From contig MU616611.1 in assembly GCA_025201705.1 (NCBI GenBank), positions 1 to 64,000 on the forward strand: a stretch of DNA of 64,000 nt, written 5' to 3'. The notes under the pieces were generated by a model. The model searched no databases, was not told the origin of the DNA, and worked only from the letters and a program-made list of their open reading frames with translations. Both the position numbers and the translations under genes were made by a program. Positions 22,882-34,559 of the stretch are shown piece by piece (position 1 is the first letter of the stretch; every line of letters begins with the position of its first letter). Source of the stretch: Dissophora ornata. Taxonomy: Eukaryota; Mortierellomycota; Mortierellomycetes; Mortierellales; Mortierellaceae.

Positions 22882-23716
22882 AAAAAAAAAAAAAAATAAG
22901 AAAAAAAATAAGAAAGACGCGTCTGACAGCCAATTTGTGCGCTGAAATTATTTTTAAAACTCCAATTTCGATGAATTTTTTTTGGATTTCGATGAATTTT
23001 TGAAATTCAAAAATAAAATTGAATTGCGCGAGCGACGCGTCGCACGAGAGAGGAGAGACGAGAGCAGAGAGAGAAGAGAGCGCGCATCCCATTTCTCGCT
23101 CGCGGGAAAACCATCGGATCACGTGCATCAACACAGCTCTCCTCGATCTTCCAACAAACGACATGCACGCCGACCTACAGACGCGTGGTCTAGCGCTACC
23201 ACCGCTGCTCTTGCTCTGTCCCATGTGTATCCTCAGACAACACAAATATAGGCCATGCACGCAACGACTGCAATGTGCGACCAGGGAGATAGCCAGATTA
23301 TTTCATACGCTACACTTCGTCATCACCAACTACACCTTGTAGAACTATGTCCACACTTTTGCTGTCAGTGTTGGAGTGCTCTTGGCGTACAACCGTTAGT
23401 GCGTCCTTGCTACTGCATGGGATCAAGTGTCGGGCAGATGGTTGCGCTGTTTCTCTATTTGGCATCCAGTCTGGAGTTTCGTCATGTTAATGATGATGGT
23501 GGTGGTGCTGGGCAAGTATAAGGGAGAGATAGACAGTAAGGCTTGTGTGACTCCAAACGGAAACGCAATTGCTCGTCGACACAAGACGGGACGGATCGAT
23601 ACTGGACTACATCTCAGGGACAAAGATAGCAAAAAAAAATGGGGGGACGATATCGTATCAGATGATCTGTGCCTTGGTCTTGGCTAGTCGATTGTGGATA
23701 TGAAATAGTTACCCTG

Positions 23717-23805
23717 CAGACTAGCAGATTAGCAGACTATACTCTACAGACTAGCAGACACAGACAGACTAGCAGACTATACAGACTGGCAGCCTTGCAG
23801 ACACG
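23717..23805. repeat. Short imperfect tandem repeat
   Basis: Three perfect copies of the 12-mer CAGACTAGCAGA start at 23717, 23747 and 23765, separated by related AGCAGACTATAC-type units. Non-coding, in the H1-Tps2 spacer. Confidence 0.85.
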
Positions 23806-24311
23806 GAGAGAGAGGCGGATAAATACGGCAGACAGGCAGTGCGTATGGGACGTGATCATGCACAGGGAAAGCCGAGGGAAAGCAGAGGAGGGAAAGACGG
23901 GGACCTGCGATGAGGTCAGACGTGTCCCCGCAGTGCCCCTGGAGAGCTGCAAGAAGCATGCCCAGTCTACACAGACAAGCAATGAAGTCATTCATTCCTA
24001 GTCCAAACCTTAATTCTGGCGCTTATCTCTTCCTATACCGTATACCGTGCACGACTGAATAAAGAACTCTCACACATTCACACTGACCAGACCATTGACA
24101 TCTACAGCTCTCTGCGATAGCGAATGGTAGACAACGACCCATTTTTCTAGCGTACGCCCATACCCTCACTTGCCGCTCTCCCTCTCTGCATTCCTCTCCT
24201 CATTCGCATTCCTCATTCCTGTTTTTTATTTCCTGGATTCCTTATTACTTTCGTCCTCACTCTCCCCTTTCATACATTCCACTCTCACTACACTTTCTTC
24301 AAAAGTCAACA

Positions 24312-27300
24312 ATGTCCTCGTTCCACGATACTTCCTCAACATCCTCGCTGAATGCACCGACACTAGTGCCCCTTTCTCAGCTGCCCGAGACCGCACAGAT
24401 TATCCTCAGCGAGAAGCCAAGGCTCATCAATGTCACGCACCAGATCCCTTACGCCTGCACCATTATCGATCGCTCGAGTTCTTCCCCTCAAGCGAATGGC
24501 GCATCTACGCTGGGCAACGGCATTGGCTCTCCAACAAACAGGCGTCCCTCCTTGGCCGTGCCTCGTCATCCTGCAGCATCTTCCCCTCCAATCGAAAATG
24601 ATGATCCCAACAATGATTGCAACACAGCAGCCAGCACCAATCCCTCCGAGAATGGAGGTTGCCTTCTCGAGCAGAGGCGGGGCCACTCGGCCATGTACTC
24701 TGGCATTAAATCGTTGGAAAAGGATCTAGAGACGATCCAGATTGGATGGGTGGGCGAGCTAGCAGATCAAGATGGCTTCCTGGTCCCATCCAAGAACCTC
24801 AGCGAAACGCACAAGCAGAACGTTAGGGAAAAGCTCTGGGCAAAAGAGAAGGTTGTCCCCATCTTTCTCGACGATAATCGGGCAGCTGGCCATTACGAGG
24901 GATATTGCAAGACTGGTAATGCCCAGAGGGGTGCAGTGGAGCACAAAATCGCAATAAGAATTCAATTGATTGTGACATAAACGATGTCATTTTACGCTAA
25001 TAATCTTAATGTGTGTGTCGTTTAGTTCTGTGGCCATTATTCCATTACATTCTCTGGGACGAGGCCACTGATGGCCGCATCGAGAGTCAGAACTGGGACG
25101 ACTACCTCTTTGTCAACCAGCAGTTCGCAAATGCCATCGTGGAGCAGTACCGGCCCGGCGACATTGGTAAGTCACCGCAGATCGACTTTCATCGCCCTGT
25201 TCAATTTTGTGGCTCTGTCGACACATTGCCCCATTCTCTCTGTCTAACTCCTATTGTCTCTGTTCTGTTTCTCACGGACATCAACAGTGTGGATTCATGA
25301 CTACCACCTGCTACTAGTTCCTCACATGGTTCGTCAAAAGCTGCCCGGTGCTGCCATCGGCGTCTTCATTCATGCGCCCTTCCCCTCGTCCGAGATCTTC
25401 AGGTGCCTCCCTAGTAAGTGCTCATGTCTGATGCGGCGATCGAATGATACACCCGAGGAGATGACCATCGTGTTCACACCGTGCTTAATTTTCATTTTCT
25501 ATGACTAGAGCGTGTTGAGGTCTTGAACGGTCTTCTTGGCGCAAACCAGATCGGATTCCAGACCTTCTCATACTCTCGTCATTTCATTAGCTGTTGCACA
25601 CGAGTCAATGGCTACGAATCCACTCCCCACGGCGTTGATGCAATGGGATCCACAGTCTGGGTCGGAACATTCCCAATCGGAATTGATGCTGAACGGGTTG
25701 AATGCAAGCGCAAAGCTCCTGGGGTATTGCCAAAGATGGATGCGATCCGCAAGACTTACAAGGGCAAGCACATTATTGTCGGCCGCGACAAGCTGGATCT
25801 GGTCAAGGGCGTTCAACAAAAACTCCAGGCGTTCGAAAAGTTCCTTCAAGACTATCCTGAAATGCAGGGCAAAGTCGTTCTAATTCAAGTCACCTCTCCT
25901 TCTTTGGTCGAAAACTCAAAGCTGGAAGCCAAGATCGCAGAGCTGGTCGCGCACATCAACGGCACCTATGGCTCCCTCAACTTTACACCTGTTCATCATT
26001 ACCATCAGCACATTGACCGTGACGAATACTATGCTTTGCTCTCTGCCGCTGATATTGGTCTGATCACTTCCGTGAGAGATGGAATGAACACAACGTCGCT
26101 CGAGTTCATCATGTGCCAGTCCGAGAACCATGGCCCTCTTATCCTCAGTGAGTTCACTGGAACTGCCGGAAGCTTGGGTGGTGCATTGATGGTCAATCCC
26201 TGGGACTACCAGGGCGTTGCTCGAGTGATTTACGATGCCTTGCACCTCAGCGAGGAGGATAAACGTACCCGACACAAAGTATGTGAGCGATTTATACGTC
26301 ATGCAACCGAAAACCCGAGGTTTCAAAACAAAAAAAGCGATCCTAAACACCTGCATCCTCAATTACCACCATTAGCAACTCCACGACCATGTATTGTCCC
26401 ACACTGCTCAGTATTGGGCGAAGAGCTTCATTCACGAACTCGTCCTGAATGTCGGCACTTGGGACCAATCGACCCCTACCCCTTATCTTGACCTGGCCGT
26501 GATTGTCGACAAGTACCGCGGCGCAAAGAAGCGTCTGCTAATGTTCGACTACGACGTAAGAGCATTTGGTAGCTCCTGATTTGACACTGGTTCCTTTGAG
26601 ACACTTCTCGCCCTCTAATGTTTGTACTTTATAATGCATATAATAGGGAACACTCACTCCTATCCGGAAAACGCCGGGCGCAGCTGTCCCACAGGAACAC
26701 ATGCTAAAGGCATTGAGGGCTCTTGCCAACGACCCCAATAACATTGTCTGGGTTATTTCTGGTAGAGATCAAAAGGCCTTGGAGGAATGGCTGGGCGAGG
26801 TGGAGAACTTGGGCTTTAGCGCTGAACATGGCTCTTTCATGAGACAGCCCGGTAGCAAGAAGTGGGTTAATTTGACAGAGTCGCTCGATATGAGCTGGAA
26901 GAACGATGTCATCGAGATCTTTACATACTACACCGAGCGCACGCAAGGTATTGACGAATATTCACATGTGGGCTTGTTTACTCCATCCCATCATGCAGCT
27001 TGATCTTAACCCCCAAACATCCCTTATTCTATTTTAATAGGATCTTTCATCGAACACAAGAGGTCATCACTCACATGGCACTACCGTATGGCCGACCCCG
27101 AGTTTGGGGCCTTCCAGTCCAAGGAGTGTCAGAATCATCTTGAGGACGCAGTTCTCTCCAAGCTGCCTGTCGAGATTCTTGTTGGCAAGAAAAATCTGGA
27201 GGTTCGCCCCACGATTGTCAACAAGGGTGAGATTGTCAAAAAGCTACTGAGCCAGCATCCCGAGGTCGAGTTTGTTATCTGTGCTGGAGATGACAAGACA

Positions 27301-27756
27301 GACGAGGACATGTTCAGGACACTGGCGGGTGCCAATAAGGAAGGCAACAACAACCGTCGCGACTCTCAGAACAGCAGGGCAATCACTGATCCCTACAGTA
27401 ATGAACCTGTGTCTGAGACTTCCGCCAAGATCGCAGCGGCCACGCGACAGCACGTTCGTGAGCAAAAGACCCCAAAACATCAGGATAATATCAGTCTCAA
27501 TGATGCTACCGCGACCCAAAACGGAGCAAACCTGAAGCCGCCAGCACCCTTCAGCATTGCAATGCCACAGGGTCTTTCGCCAGGCTCCATCGCCAGTCTA
27601 AAGTCTTTGAACGGATCAAGCTGCAGTCTAGCTGACGAGCACTTTTCGATCACTATCGGACATGCTCTCAAGAAGACCCTTGCAAACTGGCACGTCACTA
27701 GTCCCGAGGAACTGATCCGCGTCCTGGGTATTCTTTCTGGCACCGTTGAAGCATAG
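24312..27756 (+). CDS. Trehalose-6-phosphate phosphatase, Tps2 type (TPS-like + TPP)
   Basis: Seven exons: 24312-24915, 25026-25166, 25288-25413, 25509-26278, 26376-26555, 26647-26947 and 27041-27756. They give 945 residues. An N-terminal leader of ~135 residues is followed by a glycosyltransferase-20 domain (GHYEGYCKTVLWPLFHY, WIHDYHLLLVP, then GRDKLDLVKG and DGMNTTSLEF). The C-terminal HAD phosphatase has DYDGT (Asp605/Asp607), SGRD and GDDKTDEDMF. In Tps1-type synthases the loop reads DRLDYIKG and DGMNLVSYE. The Tps2-like variants seen here point to a non-catalytic synthase-like module that docks in the trehalose synthase complex, with phosphatase activity converting trehalose-6-phosphate to trehalose. 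Acts in the cytosol in stress and spore carbohydrate metabolism. An AATAAA-like element lies about 65 bases after the stop. Confidence 0.93.
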
Positions 27757-27892
27757 ATAGAGCGGGTGTGTAGAGCCAATCGATTTGTAATGATCATCCT
27801 CCTGTCACTCGTAAGTTCATTTATTAATAAATGTAGCCATAGAACAAATATCGGGTTCAATGGCCCTGTCTAGACCAGAGTGTTCGTTGTAG

Positions 27893-29391
27893 AGATGCCC
27901 CATGCGTTTGAGGACAGGTTCCACGATAGCCATCTTAACCAACGCCAGGACTCCGTCGAGGACCAGGAACATCTCGCCCAGCAGAACGTCTGTCTCTTGA
28001 GCAATGATCAACGAACCGCTTTCGACAGGATAACCTATGCCTTGGAGGATCAACACTCCCAGCAGAGGCTGTTCTTCATCGATGGGCCAGGCGGTAAAGG
28101 CAAACAAGCAAACAATTTCTCTACAATGTCTTGATCACCTACACCCGCGGGTCCCTTAGGAAGGATGTTATCGCCGTCGCTTCCTCTGGCCTTGCCGCCC
28201 TGATCTTGAAAGGAGTCCGCACTGCTCACTCTACCTTCAAAATCTCCATTCCTGTCTTTGATGATTCGGCTTGCAATGTCCCTCGCACGTCAGGACCCGC
28301 CACCAACATTCGCAACCACAGTGCCATCTTTTGGGATGAAACTCCTATGCAACATCGCCATGCGATTGAGGCTGTCGATAGGGCCATCCGCGGTATCACG
28401 GACGATCCCGACCTTCTCTTTGGTGGTAAAATCGTCGTCTTTGGAGGAGACTTTCGTCAAATTCTTCCTGTCGTTGTTCGAGGCACACCTGCCCAGATCG
28501 AAAATGCCTGCCTTAAGAATTCTGAAACGATCTGGCCCTCAGTCCAAACGCTAATGCTGATCGAAAACATGAGGGACGCCCAGAGCCCTGCCAACAGGCC
28601 CTTTGTCGAATGGCTGCTGTGCATTGGAGAAGGCACCGAGCCAACAGTCTCCTCCGGTGCAGTTACCGACTATGTCAAGATCCCTGACGAGTACCTCTCT
28701 CAGCCACCGGATCCTATCAGGGCTAACAACTCTCCCACCAGGCAGCTAATCAGGGGGATATATCCCAACATTGAGACTACTGGAATCCAGGCAAATCTCT
28801 TTGTTGGACGCGCGCTATTCTTTCAAGATGTTGACGCCCTCAATGACCAGGCCACAAAGATGCTCCACTGCGGGGGGTAAAAATTTATTTCGCCCAAGAC
28901 TCCATTCCTGATCCCGAGGACGCAGTCAGATACAGCGCCGAGTATCTAAACACCCTCACTCCAGGCGGACTGCCGCCAGCAAAGCCGCAGCTCAAAGTTG
29001 GCCATCCAGTCATGCTTTCGCGTAACATGGACGCTCTTCAGGGAATGTGAAACGGCACACGCCTTATCGCTCTCACACTGGGTTTATTCAAGCTGAAATT
29101 TTGGTTGGCAACTTTAGGTCTTTCTTCCATGCACCCTTCTCAACACCATTGACGATGGTACTTCTCCAATCAAGTTTTGCAGGCGCCAGTTTCCGGTCAA
29201 GCCTGCTTTCGCAATGACCATCAACAAGTCACAGGGCCAGACACTCGATACTGTGGGCCTCTACCTCCCCAAGCCTGTCTTTGGTCACGGCCATCTCGAG
29301 TAGGCTCAAGATTCTCATCATAGACAGTACCCTTCAGCACCATGAGGGCCCATACACCCGTAATATAGTATACAAAAACGTGTTGACGTAG
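27893..29391 (+). pseudogene. Broken Helitron Pif1-like helicase
   Basis: Remnant of the helicase half of a Helitron RepHel protein. Readable blocks are LFFIDGPGG (Walker A, but the following GKT is corrupted), GLAALILKGVRTAHSTFKI, IFWDETPMQHRHAIEAVDR (Walker B), FGGKIVVFGGDFRQILPVV, RDAQSPANRPFVEWLLCIGEG, then after shifts LKVGHPVMLSRNMD, FAMTINKSQGQTLDTVGLYLPKPVF and a C-terminal IVYKNVLT stop at 29391. The frame shifts near 28115 and again near 28880 (just after a G run), with stop codons around 29050 and 29301. No Rep (HUH) nuclease is visible upstream, so the copy is 5'-truncated and dead. It inserted between Tps2 and eL36. Long readable blocks suggest moderate age. Confidence 0.88.
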
Positions 29392-29445
29392 ATGCAGTAG
29401 CCTCCTTTTATTTTTTGAGAGATAAACACCACCCCCCACCCGCAA

Positions 29446-29466
29446 CCCGGGGCGTGTCGCCACGGG
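29446..29466 (+). repeat. Hairpin downstream of Helitron relic
   Basis: A 21-base near-perfect palindrome: outer arms CCCG/CGGG, one G-A mismatch, inner arms GGCG/CGCC and a TGT loop. It lies 55 bases after the helicase remnant. Helitrons end in a GC-rich hairpin followed within about 12 bases by CTRR. The bases after this hairpin contain CTAT instead, so assignment as the element end is only suggestive. Confidence 0.45.
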
Positions 29467-29677
29467 CAATCTCTCGCTATCGTATTAAAGAAATAAAAAG
29501 CATCGCTTCACATCGTCCAGCACTCCTTGCACAAGTGTCTATGGTTAAATCCGCCGTCTGTCCTGCATATATAAAACAAAAAGTTGATGCTGCAGAAAAT
29601 GTAACCAACATGGAATACGATATATTTATTGTTGGATGTTCGAGAAGCATCGTTCATACAGGAATCGCAAAGGCAAT

Positions 29678-30887
29678 TTAGTGGGCGCGACGGGACTCGG
29701 CGATGACGTTGGTCATCTCCTCGACCTTCTTCTTGGCACGGAGGAAGGTTCCGAGCTACATTTTTTGGAAAACACGAATAGTGTATACAAGTTAGGATCT
29801 GGTTGTCATATGTACGATGAATCGAATGATGAATGTGATGCGTCAAAGGCATTTGTTGGGATAGCGGCGCTGTCGTCTGCGTCTACAAGATGACTTGCAT
29901 CATTGCTGTAGTTCTGTGGCCCCCACACATAGTCCAATTAGACGGCTCCCTACTCCGTGACACATCTGTCGCTGTTTGACTTCATCGAGTAGTCGTGTTC
30001 TTTCCTGAGAAGATACATCACGCTTCGTAGGTTGTTCAAGATACTGCTCCTGCTGCTCCTTGTCCATAAAACCAAATCTCCTGAATACTTTGTGTGATCT
30101 CTATCGTAAATACGTACTCTCTTCTTGGCGAGCTTACGGGCACGCTTATCCTTGGAGTTCTTGATCAACTCCATGATGCGGCGCTCGTAGGGAGCAAAGC
30201 CAGCAACCTCACGGATGATGGAGCGAACGAAAATGACGCGCTTGCCAGCCTATCGAGGAGGATGGCCAAAAATAGAAAAATGGAGAATGGGTGTTGTTCA
30301 GTCATAGTGTCAACCTGCTGCCTTGTTGCGCACTGAGGTTCAGTCATATCCCTTCTACGAAAGCTGCACTTGGGTGGCGACCTCCAGACTTTCCAAGCGA
30401 CTAGGTGGTGGTTTCTGTTTGTCGGGTTTGCAGCGATGGCGAGCGCTTGTGCTTGTGAGAAAACAAATCCTGGTTGAAGTTGTCCGTTCTCATCGCTGCT
30501 CAATCGAAATTGCTGTTGATGCCACAACAAATGAGTAAAGCCTGCAATCAAAGGCTACTGAATCATAAATTCCCCATGGATCTTGTGATTTTGACGATGC
30601 TGGTCTCGAAGATCGTATTCCATGATTGTGAAAGATGTTTACTGGCGGTGGTTCCGTATGATTCATCAGATTTTTCGAATTCGGTTCTCGATGCTGCTCA
30701 AGCCTCTCTCGGGCATAGATAATAATCCGTCGAGAGTATCCTGTCCAATAACCATCCATCGATTGCTGCATCGATGCTCACTTACAACGCCCTTCTTGTA
30801 GGACATGGGAGTCTTCAACTCACGGGCGGTGGAGACGTGTCCATGGTTCTGTCCAGATCGGATTCCGGTTCTCTGAGTAACGGCCAT
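29678..30887 (-). CDS. 60S ribosomal protein eL36
   Basis: Three exons: 30887-30786, 30249-30118 and 29755-29678. They give 103 residues, the normal size for eL36. Recognisable lines are [20 protein letters not shown] near the N-terminus, [18 protein letters not shown] and [12 protein letters not shown] in exon 2, and [20 protein letters not shown] in exon 3. A component of the large ribosomal subunit in the cytosol. Both introns (536 and 362 bases) are much longer than most in the window, a trait of many fungal ribosomal-protein genes and sometimes due to intronic snoRNAs. An AATAAA signal (minus strand, 29630-29625) follows the stop by about 50 bases. Confidence 0.95.
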
Positions 30888-31916
30888 TGTAATTGATAGC
30901 TGCTTCAAGTGCAATGGTTTTGAAAGGAGGATCCAACAAAAGGGCGGCGAATCCATCCCTCAAAAAGAAAATTTGCCATTACCCTTAATTTATGAAAGCC
31001 CAACACTGCGGACCCACTCGTCGAGTCGACCGGTATAAAATTTTTTGCAGCGCGAGTTTGTTTTTGTTCCTTCTCTGCGTTGCTTCCTTAGATCTCTCTT
31101 CCGGAAATGTCTTCATCCCCTTGTCCGTAGTTGACCCCCGGTCAGCGATGGCAAAGGGAAACAGCTTTCCCTCGACAATTACGCCGAGTTTAATGGTTGA
31201 GGCATGAGTCATTGGCACGCTATAGTAATCTCCCTTCATTCCTTGCCTTCCCATCTTCAAAACTTGTTTTTGATGGATGGATCCCTCTTCGATCCCAATT
31301 TTACTACACCACCTGTCCAGTCGTTCTTGCGGCCACCACTCTCTCCTCTCCTTTCGACTCTTGTTTCTGCTCCGTTTTTATTGGCCTCTTTACCCATCCC
31401 AAAGTGGTGATCAGACGATGAATCTCATAGTTCTGAAGTTTTTTCAGAACGCCGAGAGTCAGAGTCAGATCATTGCGGGTAAAGCTATGGGGTCATAAGA
31501 TCGTGGGTGGGAATGGGGCTGAGCTGAGTGCGAGGTTTGGATGTGCTGTGTTCGGTGAGGACGATGGGTGGAGTAGGAGTGGATCTGGAATTCCTAAAAG
31601 GAGGGATGCGGCCAAAGATGAGGACAACCCCAATACTTTTCTTGAACAAAAAAAAAAACATGCTACTCTAGTTACATGAGATATTGTTATGAGCGTGCGA
31701 ATCATGTGTAAAAATAAATTCGTCAAAGACACTGCAGTGATCGTCAAGAGCGAGCTTTTATTATGGACACAAAGAATGTATGTACAAAGCAGACAACAAC
31801 TGCTGTTGCTGCTGGAGTGATCCTGTACTTATTGGCATCGCTGCTTTTGAAAACAAGCAAGATGTTCGCTTGGTGAAAATCCTGCACGGTCTCTCTGTAG
31901 GCGGAGGTCGACGGGA
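30888..31916. other. Upstream region of eL36, no gene seen
   Basis: About 1 kb with no supported coding sequence. It contains the eL36 promoter and, at its right end, the 3' flank of the small hypothetical gene. A 7-bp-stem hairpin (GTTCTGA/TCAGAAC) sits near 31430-31450. Plus-strand frames here are short and compositionally random. Confidence 0.45.
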
Positions 31917-32147
31917 TCAAGGACGCGAGTCGTCCTTGTGAGAAGTATCGATCTTTGTTGAGTGGCCACTGACAAACTCGCCTATCTTCCTGGTCACCTC
32001 TGTGAATGCACCCCCCACAGCGGCCAAGGGAAGCGCTGCAGCTTTGGCGGCTGTTTGTCTGGCGCCGTCCTTGTGTGGGTTTGGATCAGTGAAGGGATCT
32101 GCGGTAGGGTGGTCTGAGGACGGGCGAGGGGATGATTGATCTGCCAT
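31917..32147 (-). CDS. Small hypothetical protein (76 aa)
   Basis: ATG at 32147, stop at 31917, no intron needed. The first 30 residues are polar and Pro/Asp-rich, the middle (about 31-58) is an Ala-rich helix running into a Lys/Glu amphipathic part with GGAFTEVTRKIGEFVSG, and the tail is polar. I recognise no family. The amphipathic middle and balanced composition make it a plausible real small protein, perhaps membrane-associating or heat-soluble, but a chance frame is not excluded. The nearby + strand neighbour is the phosphate carrier, with which it would share a divergent promoter. Confidence 0.45.
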   Translation of the reverse strand: MADQSSPRPSSDHPTADPFTDPNPHKDGARQTAAKAAALPLAAVGGAFTEVTRKIGEFVSGHSTKIDTSHKDDSRP

Positions 32148-32845
32148 GTCGGTGTGTAAAGGTTTGTGGGCTGGGTTGAGGACGAAGGTGTAAGCGTGTG
32201 GAAAGAGAAAAAGGCGGGTTATTGGTATCGCCTCGGTTGTCTGCGATGCTGAGACGATCCAGTTTCAGGCGACCTCGAAGTGACGGCATTGTCTATATTC
32301 ACCGGGATGGGGAACTGTCCGTGCTGCGTGCAAGGCTCAGATCGAGCACTGATAGGACTTGACGAACAGGCCAATTGGTTGTAGAGCGGATGTCCAAATG
32401 CAGCGAGACGGCTGGAACAGGTTGTCGGTGGTTGTATCGTCCAGGGCCATCGGGGCCCATACACCGTACAAACAAGTACAGGGCACAGGGGCAGATTCAG
32501 ATTCATTGTGCTGTCCATTAACCCGCTGACAATGACAATGATGATGATGATGATCTGATCTGATCTATGTGATCAGCTGCAGGAACTAGAACTAGACCGA
32601 CATTGGGAGGGCAATTTTTTCTTTCCTTCGACACAGGGCAACCAAAACACACACACACACGCTCCCGTGCGATTGGCCAGGAAATACGGCACAACAAATA
32701 ATCATAAGAAAAATCCATTTAGTTTTTGCGTGATAAGCCGCCCTGCAACCGGGTGGACCATCCCGAGATATTTATTTGGTTCCGGCTTCTCTTCTCCCCC
32801 TCTCTTTTCTCTTCACTCCACTCTCCACTCTCGATCTAATTCACA
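32148..32845. promoter_or_regulatory. Divergent promoter region of the phosphate carrier
   Basis: About 700 bases between the small minus-strand gene and the phosphate carrier. It contains a GAT/GATCT repeat cluster (about 32538-32573), a CA run (32648-32660) and a CT-rich leader (32790-32840) just before the carrier ATG. No gene supported. Confidence 0.45.
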
Positions 32846-34219
32846 ATGTCCACCCTCCAACAGCAGGCCACCCTCGCCCCCACCGGCGCTTCCCTCTACG
32901 CTCGCTTCGCCTTGGCTGGTGCCATCTGCTGCGGTGTCACCCACGGTGCCCTCACCCCCGTCGGTAAGAGATCCATCTATTCACCAGATCTGATCTGTCC
33001 ATCCCCTGACTTTGTCTGACCTTGATGAGTAAAACGCTTTGACCCTGACCTTCTGTCTTGTTCTTGCTGCTCTATCCAGATGTCGTCAAGACCCGTATCC
33101 AGCTCGAGCCCACTGTCTACAACAAGGTACAGCCATAGCTTCCTACTCCCGACCAACTATCTCTCGTTCCCGGTGTTTCCGTTCCTGAGTTCCTGAATTC
33201 AGAGCCAAAATGACCTCACCACCCCTTTGCCAACGGGATCAGCGGAACAAAGAAAAAAAGGAAAAAGCAATATGGAAACCGTCTCCTATCTGCTGTTGTG
33301 CTATCGTGCGCCCTTCCTTTTCCCTCTCTCGACAGATTCCGTCCGCCCTTGCTTCTATCCGACCAGGCAATTCTTCCAAATCTTCCCAAAGATCAAAAAA
33401 GACTCAACTTTTTATGTTTGCATGAATTCTGTTACCGATGGCTGGAATCAATAGGGTATGGCTGCCTCTTTCCGTCAGGTCGTCAAGGCTGAGGGTGCTG
33501 GCGTCCTCATGACCGGATTCGGCCCCACCTTTGCCGGTTACTTCTTGCAGGGTGCCTTCAAGTTCGGAGGTTACGAGTTCTGGAGAAAGGCCATCGTTGA
33601 TGCCGTTGGTCAGGAGAACGCTGTCAACAACCGCACTGCCATCTACTTGGTTTCTGCCGGTATCGCCGAGTTCTTCGCCGATGTTGCTCTCTGCCCCCTC
33701 GAGGCCACCCGTATTCGTCTCGTCTCCCAGCCCTCCTTCGCCACCGGTCTCGTCTCTGGTTTCTCCCGTATCATGAAGGAGGATGGTCTCATCCGCGGTT
33801 TCTACTCCGGATTCGGCCCTATCTTGCTCAAGCAGATCCCCTACACCATGGCCAAGTTCGTCGTCTACGAGCGTGCCTCCGAGGCTATCCTCGCCGCTGC
33901 CGGCCCCAAGGAGTCGCTCTCCAGCTCCACCTTGACCAGCATCAACTTGGGCTCTGGTCTCATTGCCGGTATGGCCGCCGCCGTCATCTCCCAGCCTGCT
34001 GATACCCTTCTCTCCAAGATTAACAAGGCTTCCGGAACTGGATCCATCACTTCCCGCCTCGTCGGCTTGGCTGGTGAGCTCGGTGTCCGTGGTCTCTTCT
34101 TGGGCTTGGGTCCCCGTATTGTCATGGTCGGTACCCTCACTGCCTTCCAGTTCGCCATCTACAACGACATCAAGAAGGCTCTTGGTGCCACTGGCGGTGT
34201 TGAGATTCGCAAGGCTTAA
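32846..34219 (+). CDS. Mitochondrial phosphate carrier
   Basis: Three exons: 32846-32963, 33080-33126 and 33455-34219. They give 309 residues, the normal length of Mir1/PiC-type carriers. The three mitochondrial-carrier repeats are visible through their signature starts: [20 protein letters not shown] and [10 protein letters not shown]. The [21 protein letters not shown] opening is typical of the phosphate branch of SLC25. It imports phosphate with a proton across the inner membrane for ATP synthesis. Strong C-ending codon bias indicates high expression. Intron 2 (328 bases) is long for this window. AATAAA is at 34311-34316, about 90 bases after the stop. Confidence 0.95.
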
Positions 34220-34559
34220 ATTGCTTTCTCAGCTCCACCTCTCGACTTTTACACTTCCATCCTCCCCTCATTCATCATTATTGTCCTTACAAACGCACTC
34301 TATTATAAACAATAAAAACGAAATGCATAGAGATAACAGATCATTTTACCTCGCTCCACCTTCTGCACATTAATACTGGTATAATTTCTTTTCTGTTCCT
34401 GAAAAAACGGGCAATGACATTTGGTTATGAAGAGCTGGTGCGTGGAACAATTAAGGGTAAATGAACACTGCGAATCGTAGTCACGTCTCTCGCTGTCAAA
34501 AGCGATGCAGATTGCTACAATGGAATGGGGCATCAATACCACCGGGAAGAGTGAAGCCC
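34220..34559. other. Short spacer between the carrier and NRDE2
   Basis: 3' UTR of the carrier followed by the promoter of the NRDE2-like gene, same strand. No gene seen. Confidence 0.5.

Larger units (their letters stand above)
22677..24311. other. Divergent intergenic region with assembly gap and short repeats
   Basis: About 1.6 kb between divergently transcribed histone H1 and Tps2. It contains a GA-rich tract (22760-22850) that is presumably the CT-rich H1 leader, the gap at 22872-22881, a second GA-rich stretch (23040-23085), a short repeat array (23717-23805), and a CT-rich leader before the Tps2 ATG (24170-24300). Open frames present are short and without recognisable domains. Confidence 0.5.

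Noticed and set aside
29756..30117. Possible C/D snoRNA in eL36 intron 2 (AATGATGA motif)
   Set aside because: The best C-box match is on the strand opposite to the gene and no paired D box or terminal stem was found.
32219..32518. 99-residue minus-strand ORF upstream of the small hypothetical gene
   Set aside because: Pro/Ser/Cys random composition and no family; sits in the promoter of the phosphate carrier.
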